From positions 1-64,000 of the forward strand of contig NZ_JAQSDL010000076.1 of NCBI RefSeq assembly GCF_029945895.1: a stretch of 64,000 bases of DNA. The letters run 5' to 3'. The position numbers were made by a program, and so were the translations under genes. This stretch comes from Polaromonas sp. Lineage in GTDB: Bacteria; Pseudomonadota; Gammaproteobacteria; Burkholderiales; Burkholderiaceae_C. The notes under the pieces were generated by a model. That model was not told the origin of the DNA. It saw nothing but the letters and a program-made list of their open reading frames with translations, and did no database searches. This document shows positions 58,230 to 64,000 of the stretch, piece after piece (the first letter of the stretch is position 1; every line of letters begins with the position of its first letter).

Positions 58230-60224
58230 ATGTCCTGGTTGCTCAAGGCTCTCGCGGCCATGGCGGTGTGTGGTGGTGTCGGGGGCGCAGCGCAGGCACA
58301 GGGCGAGGCCTTCACACCGGCCGGCAACCTGACGGCCTTCGCCGACGAGGCCGCCCTGCAGGCCTGGTTTGAGCCCTTTGCGCTGGAGCGCCAGCGCCGC
58401 GAGGAAGAACGCCGCAGGCAGGAAGAGGAACGCCGGCAGCGTCAGGAGGAAGTCCGGAAAAAATGGGAGGCCGAGAACCCCGGCAAGACCTGGGACTCCC
58501 GCCCCAGCCCGCCGGCCCCGGTTGCCATGGCGATGGCCGCACCGGCGCCTGCCGCAGTGGGCTCCACCGAGTCCATCACCAACAACCAGACCGCCGGCGT
58601 GGACGAGGGCGGCATTGTCAAGGTGCACGGCAAACACCTGGTCATTTTGCGCCGGGGGCGCTTGTTCACGGTCGATGTGGACCGTCACCAGCTGCAGCCG
58701 GTGTCGTCCATCAACGCCTACGCGCCGGATGTCAACCCGTCGGGCGCCTGGTATGACGAGATGATGGTGGCCGGCAACACGGTGGCCGTGATCGGCTACA
58801 GCTATGCGCGCGGCGGGACGGAGCTTGGCCTGTTCAACATCAATGACGCGGGCCAGCTCAGCTACCGCGCCACCTGGCATCTGCGCTCCAGCGACTACTA
58901 CTCCTCGCGCAACTACGCCAGCCGCCTGATCGGCAGCCAGCTCATTCTTTACACGCCCATTCCGCTCAACGTCTGGCAGGGCGATCCGGCGGCACGCCTG
59001 CCCGCGCTGCGGCGCTGGCAGCCTGGCGCGACACCTGCGGACTTCAAACGCATAACCGACGCGACGCGCATTTACCGCACCGACGAGCCGCTGAACCCGC
59101 AGGAGGGCATCACGATGCATACCATCGTGCGCTGCGACCTGGCCCAGCCTGAACTCGATTGCCGGTCCAGTGCGGTGATGGGGCCGGCCGGCCGGGTGTT
59201 TTATGTCTCGAGCCGCGCGGTGTACGTGTGGACCACGCGCAGCCAGCGCGATGCCGCCAGCGGGCGTGTCGCATCGCATTCGGCGGTGTTTCGTTTGCCG
59301 CTCGACGGTGCGGCGCCCAGCATGCTCAGGACGCAAGGCAGCCCGATCGACCAGATGTCGTTTCTGGAGGGCGGCGACGGTTACCTGAACGTGCTGCTGC
59401 GCGCCAACGGCAACGGGGACGGCATGTGGCGCGGCGAAGGCAGCGGCGGCAATCTGTCCCTGCTGCGGGTGCCGGTGCGCGATTTTGGCGATGGCCAGGC
59501 CCGTGCTGGCGAACAGGCCTACACGCGTTTGCCGGCTGCCGGCGACGGCAGCCTGCAGAACCGTTTTGTCGGCCAGCGCCTGCTTTATGGGGCGGGCTGC
59601 GGCTGGCGCCGGCCCGCGCCGGGCACTGTGGGCCAGTTGCAGGTGGTGCATGTGGCCGACCGAGCCAGAACCGAAACTCTGACGCTGCCGCACGGCGTGG
59701 ACCGCATCGAGGCGCTGGGCACCGATGCGATTGCCGTGGGCACCGACGGGCAGGACCTGCATTTTTCCAGCGTGCAACTGGCGCCCCGGGCGCGCGTGGC
59801 CGGGCGTTATGTGCAGGCGCGGGCCGCGCAGGGCGAGACGCGCAGCCACGGCTTTTTCTACAAGCCCGATGACGCCACCTCCGGGGTGGTGGGCCTGCCG
59901 GTGCGCGGCGCCGGGCAGGGCGGCTACCGCCAGTTGTGGGACGAGCCCGCCGGCATGTTGTACCTGAGGAACAGCGGCCTGAAGCTGTCCGGCATCGGCA
60001 GTCTCGCGTCGCGGCCGGGTGTCGGCAGGGAAGACGGTTGCCGCGCCTCCTGCACCGACTGGTATGGCAATGCGCGCCCGATCTTTCTGCGCCACCGGGT
60101 CTTTGCCTTGCTGGGTTATGAACTGGTGGAAGGCCGGATCTTGACGGCGCCCGGCGGCGCCGGGCGCCTGGTGGAGACGCGGCGCATCAGTTTTGCGCCG
60201 GGTTCGGCCGATTACCAGCGCTGA
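58230..60224 (+). CDS. Secreted beta-propeller domain protein
   Basis: A 664-residue exported protein. Signal peptide LLKALAAMAVCGGVGGAAQA; an unusual charged stretch about residues 50-75 rich in Arg, Glu and Gln (QRREEERRRQEEERRQRQEE), probably a coiled helix; then a C-terminal beta-propeller region starting at SITNNQTAGVDEGGIVKVHG, which is the opening signature of the Beta_propel family (secreted proteins with C-terminal propeller). Likely periplasmic or surface; the ligand is unknown. AAGGA precedes the start. Confidence 0.87.
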   Translation: MSWLLKALAAMAVCGGVGGAAQAQGEAFTPAGNLTAFADEAALQAWFEPFALERQRREEERRRQEEERRQRQEEVRKKWEAENPGKTWDSRPSPPAPVAMAMAAPAPAAVGSTESITNNQTAGVDEGGIVKVHGKHLVILRRGRLFTVDVDRHQLQPVSSINAYAPDVNPSGAWYDEMMVAGNTVAVIGYSYARGGTELGLFNINDAGQLSYRATWHLRSSDYYSSRNYASRLIGSQLILYTPIPLNVWQGDPAARLPALRRWQPGATPADFKRITDATRIYRTDEPLNPQEGITMHTIVRCDLAQPELDCRSSAVMGPAGRVFYVSSRAVYVWTTRSQRDAASGRVASHSAVFRLPLDGAAPSMLRTQGSPIDQMSFLEGGDGYLNVLLRANGNGDGMWRGEGSGGNLSLLRVPVRDFGDGQARAGEQAYTRLPAAGDGSLQNRFVGQRLLYGAGCGWRRPAPGTVGQLQVVHVADRARTETLTLPHGVDRIEALGTDAIAVGTDGQDLHFSSVQLAPRARVAGRYVQARAAQGETRSHGFFYKPDDATSGVVGLPVRGAGQGGYRQLWDEPAGMLYLRNSGLKLSGIGSLASRPGVGREDGCRASCTDWYGNARPIFLRHRVFALLGYELVEGRILTAPGGAGRLVETRRISFAPGSADYQR

Positions 60225-60261
60225 GGGGCTCTGCTGTCACGCGCAACCGTAGAATCGGGGA

Positions 60262-62151
60262 ATGTCCTACCTCGTCCTTGCCCGCAAATACCGCCCCCGG
60301 AATTTTTCTGAAATGGTCGGGCAGTCGCATGTGGTGCAGGCGCTCAGCAACGCACTGGGTACGCAGCGGCTGCACCATGCCTACCTGTTCACCGGCACGC
60401 GCGGCGTCGGCAAGACCACCATCTCGCGCATCCTGGCCAAATCGCTCAATTGCCTGGGTGTGGACGGGCAGGGCGGCATCACCGCCACGCCGTGTGGCGT
60501 GTGCCAGGCCTGCACCGACATCGACAGCGGCCGTTTCGTCGATTACACCGAACTCGACGCGGCATCCAATCGCGGCGTCGACGAGATCGCCCAGTTGCTC
60601 GAGCAGGCGGTCTACAAGCCGGTGGTGGGGCGCTTCAAGGTCTTCATGATCGACGAGGTCCACATGCTGACGAACACGGCCTTCAACGCCATGCTCAAGA
60701 CGCTGGAGGAGCCGCCCGAGTACCTCAAGTTCGTGCTGGCCACGACGGACCCGCAGAAAGTGCCGGCCACGGTGCTGTCGCGCTGCCTGCAGTTCAATCT
60801 GAGGCCGATGGCGCCCGAAACCATTCTGGAGCACCTGGTGCAGGTCCTGCGGGCAGAAAACATCGAAGCCGAGCCGCAGGCCCTGCGCCTGCTGGCGCGC
60901 GCCGCACGCGGCTCCATGCGCGACGCGCTGTCGCTGACCGACCAGGCGATCGCCTTCGGCTCGGGCCAGCTGCAGGAAGCCAGCGTGCGCCAGATGCTGG
61001 GCAGCGTGGACCGCAGTTATGTGTTCCAGCTGCTCGATGCGCTGGCGCGCGGCGACGGCAAAAGTGTGGTCGAAACTTCCGAGGTGTTGCGCCTGAACGG
61101 CCTGAGCGCCGCGTCCACGCTGGAAGAAATGGCCACCGTGCTGCAGCGCATGGCGGTGTTGCAGGCGGTGCCGGGCATCGGAGCCGGCGACGACGACGCC
61201 GACCCAGAGATCGCCGCCACCGCGCGCCTGGCGCAAACCCTGCCGGCCGACGAGACGCAACTGCTGTACAGCCTGTGCCTGCACGGCCGCGCCGAGCTGG
61301 GGCTGGCGCCCGACGACTATGCGGCGCTGACCATGGTGCTGCTGCGCCTGCTGGCCTTCAAGCCCGCGGGCGCGACGACGGCGGCTGCCGCACAGGGGGG
61401 CGCCGTCGAGCCCCCAAAAAAGCCGCAGCCTGACAGTGTGCCGGCCACCCCCGTGGCCGCCCGTCCCGTCGCGGCGCCTGTCGCGCCCCCGGCGCCGGTT
61501 CGTCCCCCGCTGGCGGCACCACCGGTTCGCCAGAATATGGAAGAAAATCCGTCTTCCGCCCTTGTGCAGCGTGCGCCACCAGCTCCTGATTTTGTAGCGT
61601 CGCGTGATCCCTTGCCGTGGGAAGACGCCTTGCCCATGCCGGCTTCGGCATTGCCGGCGGTGCCAGTACCGGCCCCGGCCCCGGCGCCCGCGCCGGCCAC
61701 TGCCGCGCCTGCCGAGCTCGTGGTCATAAGCAGCCCTCTCGGCGACGCCTGGACGGCGCTGGTCAATCGCATGGTGGCCGCCGAGATGATTGCGGCGCTG
61801 GCGCGTGAGCTGGCCCTGCAGTCCGAGCTGCGCTCGCAGGCTGACGGTGTCTGGACGCTGCGTGTGGAACGCGAGTCGCTGAACCAGGCCGCTGCGCGCG
61901 AGAAGCTGCAGGCCGCGCTGCAGACCGCCCTGCAGGACAGCGGGCAGGCGCCCAGGCTCTCGGTCGAACTCGGCCCGGTCGGCGACTCGCCGGCGCGGCG
62001 CAATGCCGCCGCCGCGCTGGAGCGACAACGCCAGGCCGAGGAAACCATACAGAACGACCCGTTTGTGCAGGACATGATGCGCGACTGGGGCGCCAGAATT
62101 GTGCCGGGCAGCATCAAACCGCTCGTCCCGGTGGCAGGCAAGCCGATATGA
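60262..62151 (+). CDS. dnaX: DNA polymerase III subunits tau (and probably gamma)
   Basis: A 629-residue clamp loader ATPase. Walker A GTRGVGKTTISR (residues 45-56), Zn ligands Cys64, Cys78, Cys81 and Cys84, Walker B MIDEVHMLT, sensor/arginine-finger TVLSRCLQF. The Pro/Ala-rich linker (about 370-490) leads to the tau-specific C-terminal domain (WTALVNRMVAAEMIAALARE) that binds the polymerase alpha subunit. A slippery A AAA AAG at codons 385-387 with an adjacent -1 stop suggests a shorter gamma form. dnaX, ybaB and recR form the usual proteobacterial cluster. Confidence 0.97.
   Translation: MSYLVLARKYRPRNFSEMVGQSHVVQALSNALGTQRLHHAYLFTGTRGVGKTTISRILAKSLNCLGVDGQGGITATPCGVCQACTDIDSGRFVDYTELDAASNRGVDEIAQLLEQAVYKPVVGRFKVFMIDEVHMLTNTAFNAMLKTLEEPPEYLKFVLATTDPQKVPATVLSRCLQFNLRPMAPETILEHLVQVLRAENIEAEPQALRLLARAARGSMRDALSLTDQAIAFGSGQLQEASVRQMLGSVDRSYVFQLLDALARGDGKSVVETSEVLRLNGLSAASTLEEMATVLQRMAVLQAVPGIGAGDDDADPEIAATARLAQTLPADETQLLYSLCLHGRAELGLAPDDYAALTMVLLRLLAFKPAGATTAAAAQGGAVEPPKKPQPDSVPATPVAARPVAAPVAPPAPVRPPLAAPPVRQNMEENPSSALVQRAPPAPDFVASRDPLPWEDALPMPASALPAVPVPAPAPAPAPATAAPAELVVISSPLGDAWTALVNRMVAAEMIAALARELALQSELRSQADGVWTLRVERESLNQAAAREKLQAALQTALQDSGQAPRLSVELGPVGDSPARRNAAAALERQRQAEETIQNDPFVQDMMRDWGARIVPGSIKPLVPVAGKPI
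61394..61459 (+). promoter_or_regulatory. Candidate programmed -1 frameshift site in dnaX
   Basis: Heptamer AAAAAAG at 61416-61422 lies in the X XXY YYZ register (A AAA AAG), as in E. coli dnaX. An AGGGGGG Shine-Dalgarno-like stimulator is 15 bases upstream (61394-61400) and a CGGCCAC/GTGGCCG stem is downstream (61442-61459). After slippage the -1 frame reads GCC GCA GCC TGA, stopping at 61433, giving a protein of about 390 residues. Confidence 0.7.
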
Positions 62152-62192
62152 TCAAGAGCAGATCGAACTCTCTGTTTTAAAGGAAAAAATCC

Positions 62193-62525
62193 ATGTTCAA
62201 CAAAGGACAACTCGCCGGCCTGATGAAGCAGGCGCAGGCCATGCAGGACAACCTGAAAAAGGCCCAGGACGAACTGGCGTTCATTGAAGTCACGGCGGAG
62301 TCGGGCAACGGCATGGTCAAGGTCACCATGACCTGCAAACACGATGTCAAACGTGTCGAGATCGACCCCAGCCTGCTGACCGACGACAAGGACATGCTCG
62401 AAGACCTGGTGGCCGCTGCCTTCAACGCTGCCGTGCGCAAGGCCGAAGACCTGAGCCAGGAAAAAATGGGCAAACTGACCGCAGGCATGCCAGGGTTGCC
62501 CGGCGGCATGAAACTACCGTTCTAG
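62193..62525 (+). CDS. ybaB: YbaB/EbfC nucleoid-associated protein
   Basis: A 110-residue DNA-binding dimer. [40 protein letters not shown] and [20 protein letters not shown] are the family pattern. An AAAGGA site precedes it. Between dnaX and recR as in E. coli, where the three are linked in replication and repair. Confidence 0.97.
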   Translation: MFNKGQLAGLMKQAQAMQDNLKKAQDELAFIEVTAESGNGMVKVTMTCKHDVKRVEIDPSLLTDDKDMLEDLVAAAFNAAVRKAEDLSQEKMGKLTAGMPGLPGGMKLPF

Positions 62526-62641
62526 TGAGCTCCCACGGTCACCCACTGCGAGCCTGCGGTATCTCCCTGCCCCTTGCACCGGAAAAGGGGCCGCTGCGCC
62601 TGCGGCCCGGCAAAGCCGGTTCCGCGGCCCCTGCTGGTTTG
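62523..62641 (+). repeat. Family B GC-rich repeat, copy 3 (after ybaB)
   Basis: Begins TGAGCTCCCACGGTCACCCA right at the ybaB stop; core CTGCCCCTTGCACCGGAAAA GGGG, then GCTGCGCCTGCGGCCCGGCA and AAGCCGGTTCCGCGGCCCC. It fills most of the ybaB-recR gap. Confidence 0.9.
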
Positions 62642-62678
62642 GTCTGTAGGTTTGCATGCGCCTCAGGCGCTGCTCCAC

Positions 62679-63308
62679 ATGGCTTCTGACTCGAATGCCC
62701 TCGAAGGTCTGACCCAGGCGCTGCGGCGGCTGCCGGGCGTGGGCGCCAAGTCGGCGGCGCGCATGGCGTTTCACCTGCTGCAGCATGACAAGCCCGGCGC
62801 CCTGCAGATCGCAAGGGCACTCGAACATGCGGTGCACAGCGTCAGACACTGCGCGCTGTGCAACACGCTGACCGAGCTCGACATCTGCAGCACCTGCGCC
62901 AACCCGGCACGCGACCGCAGCAAGCTGTGCGTGGTCGAAACTCCGGCCGACCAGGCGGCGCTGGAGCGCACGCTGGCCTACCGTGGCCTGTACTTTGTGC
63001 TGATGGGCAAGCTCAGTCCGCTTGACGGCATCGGCCCGCATGACATCGGCCTGCAGAAACTGTTCGACCGTGTGTTGCCCAGGGACACACTGGGTGAAAC
63101 GCCCGTCGCCGGTGAGCGCGAGGTGCAGGAAGTCATCCTGGCCACCAACTTCACCGCTGAAGGCGAGGCCACCGCGCATGTGATTGCGCAGGCGCTCAAA
63201 AGCCGCGGCGTGCAGGTCACGCGGCTGGCGCGGGGCGTGCCGGTCGGTAGCGAGCTCGAGTACGTGGACCTGGGCACCATTGCGCACGCGCTGGTGGACC
63301 GACGCTAA
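62679..63308 (+). CDS. recR: Recombination mediator RecR
   Basis: A 209-residue ring-forming DNA-binding protein of the RecFOR pathway. Helix-hairpin-helix ([20 protein letters not shown]), Zn finger Cys ligands in [16 protein letters not shown], Toprim motif ([31 protein letters not shown]) and Walker-like end ([20 protein letters not shown]). The ATG at 62679 gives the normal length; upstream frame includes repeat DNA. Confidence 0.97.
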   Translation: MASDSNALEGLTQALRRLPGVGAKSAARMAFHLLQHDKPGALQIARALEHAVHSVRHCALCNTLTELDICSTCANPARDRSKLCVVETPADQAALERTLAYRGLYFVLMGKLSPLDGIGPHDIGLQKLFDRVLPRDTLGETPVAGEREVQEVILATNFTAEGEATAHVIAQALKSRGVQVTRLARGVPVGSELEYVDLGTIAHALVDRR

Positions 63309-63389
63309 TTTTTCCGCCAGTTTGCATTCGCGCTTCAATCTTCAACTTCCTCAACCTCCTCACGACGCCACGCCAGAAAGGCTTTCTCC

Positions 63390-63803
63390 ATGACATACGC
63401 ACGTTTCACGGTGGCCTACTGGTGCCTGCTGGCTTTTGCGCTGCTGCCGATTGCCTGCGCCGGGCTGGCGAAGTGGGGCAAGATGGGTGCCTCGCCGAAC
63501 AAGGGCGGTTTCGACAACAACAACCCGCGCGCCTGGCTGGCGCGGCAAACCGACTGGCGCGCGCGTGCCAATGCTGCGCAGGCCAACACCTTCGAAGCCC
63601 TGCCTTTCTTCTTTGCCGCCGTGATCATTGCGCACCAGCTGCAGGCCTCGCAGGTACGGCTTGATGTGTTTGCGTTCGTGTTTGTGGTGCTGCGTATCGC
63701 CTACGTCATGATGTACGTCGCAGACATGGCCAAGAGTCGCAGCGTGATCTGGTTCCTCGCGCTGCTGGTCAATATCGGCATTCTTTTTCTGGGCTACCGG
63801 TAA
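63390..63803 (+). CDS. MAPEG family membrane protein
   Basis: A 137-residue protein with four membrane helices (YWCLLAFALLPIACAGLAKW, TFEALPFFFAAVIIAHQLQA, DVFAFVFVVLRIAYVMMYVA, VIWFLALLVNIGILFLGYR). The loop DNNNPRAWLARQTDWRARAN and the NTFEALPFFFAAV helix match MAPEG/eicosanoid-glutathione membrane proteins of the bacterial group. Enzymatic role unknown, possibly a glutathione-dependent detoxifying protein. Confidence 0.9.
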   Translation: MTYARFTVAYWCLLAFALLPIACAGLAKWGKMGASPNKGGFDNNNPRAWLARQTDWRARANAAQANTFEALPFFFAAVIIAHQLQASQVRLDVFAFVFVVLRIAYVMMYVADMAKSRSVIWFLALLVNIGILFLGYR

Positions 63804-63831
63804 CGTCTGGTAACCACAAACCGTACCGTAC

Positions 63832-63867
63832 AAACCCGCACGGGATGATACCGATGCGGGTTTTTTT
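63832..63867 (+). terminator. Rho-independent terminator after the MAPEG gene
   Basis: AAACCCGCA / TGCGGGTTT stem followed by seven T's, about 30 bases after the stop codon. Confidence 0.92.
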
Positions 63868-63929
63868 GGCGCTGGCTATGCTCTTTCCGAAGTCATAAAA
63901 ATATCAGAGAGTGAGAGAGAACCCGCCCC

Positions 63930-64000
63930 ATGAACCACCCCACAGTCAACCGCAGAACTTTCGCCAGTGCGGCCGCACTCGCTGCCGTCTCCCTGGCCTT
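63930..64000 (+). CDS. Start of a Tat-exported protein (cut by window end)
   Basis: The first 23 codons encode a twin-arginine signal: MNHPTVNRRTFASAAALAAV. The motif NRRTFA with the following hydrophobic Ala-rich stretch is typical for Tat export. Type of cargo (often a solute-binding protein in Comamonadaceae) cannot be read from the sequence available. Confidence 0.7.
   Translation, partial: MNHPTVNRRTFASAAALAAVSLA

Noticed and set aside
58149..60095. 648-codon minus-strand frame across the beta-propeller gene and ffs
   Set aside because: Shadow of the propeller gene; its Ala/His/Arg-rich translation shows no family features.
61575..61610. Possible family A fragment in dnaX
   Set aside because: Only a dozen bases (TTTTGTAGCG) are similar; not enough to distinguish it from coding sequence.
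60187..62028. 613-codon minus-strand frame across dnaX
   Set aside because: Shadow of dnaX with no domain likeness.

Overview
The window is GC-rich chromosomal DNA of a betaproteobacterium, most probably a member of the Comamonadaceae (Polaromonas/Rhodoferax/Variovorax type). This rests on protein character (type-B L31 next to rho, Pst-PhoU-PhoB-PhoR order, AddAB-like pair, TPS locus with LPTLxxC repeats) and on families of short dispersed repeats of the kind seen in that family. No rRNA, tRNA, CRISPR, prophage or intact insertion sequence was found. The only structural RNA recognised is the 4.5S SRP RNA at about 58.1 kb.

Layout. 0-5 kb: an MdtA/MdtB-like RND efflux pair on the minus strand; the permease carries an in-frame GC-rich insertion and the adaptor an unusual Pro/Ala-rich tail. 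5-8 kb: GNAT, YHS-domain protein, peroxiredoxin-like protein and a divergent AraC regulator. 8-14 kb: an arsenic island. A minus-strand operon arsR - ATP-grasp-like ligase - arsC (LMW-phosphatase type) - acr3 - MFS lies opposite a plus-strand arsC (glutaredoxin type) - arsH pair, with a shared ArsR-type operator between them. 14-19.5 kb: a LysR-controlled set (MBL-fold, SnoaL-like, DsbA-like, small TPR-like protein) and a MerR regulator opposite DUF2938-flavodoxin-DUF2798. 19.5-22 kb: decayed DNA (an arsH 3' relic, a headless thioredoxin-like gene), a class II glutamine amidotransferase and a CDF metal exporter. 22-27.2 kb: a two-partner-secretion locus (TpsB, TpsA with eight exact 19-residue CX8C repeats, FecR-domain protein).

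27.3-43.5 kb is a nearly continuous phosphate-starvation region: PHO boxes precede phoX, ppk1 and pstS; the genes are phoX, an OlsB-like ornithine acyltransferase, a PlcP-like metallophosphoesterase, an Agt-like GT4 glycosyltransferase, ppk1, sixA, ppx, pstSCAB, phoU, phoB and phoR. The acyltransferase-phosphoesterase-glycosyltransferase trio overlaps like an operon and reads as a membrane-lipid remodelling module that replaces phospholipids with ornithine lipid and glycolipid when phosphate is scarce. This is the most interesting functional system in the window.

43.5-64 kb is mostly housekeeping: nitrilase/GNAT pair, membrane GT-C-like protein, rpmE2, rho, trxA, AddB-like and AddA-like recombination enzymes, a BaiN-type flavoprotein, small unknown proteins, 4.5S RNA, a secreted beta-propeller protein, dnaX (with an E. 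coli-like slippery site), ybaB, recR, a MAPEG protein and the start of a Tat-exported protein.

Three repeat families overlay this. A roughly 60 bp element (family A, eleven copies recognised) sits mostly at gene ends, supplies stop codons to at least two genes and occurs twice in frame inside addA. A roughly 100 bp GC-rich element (family B, three copies) begins within a few bases of the stop codon of the upstream gene, always in the same orientation to it. A 126 bp MITE-like palindrome abuts the ppx stop codon. All calls come from reading the sequence; no database search was run.
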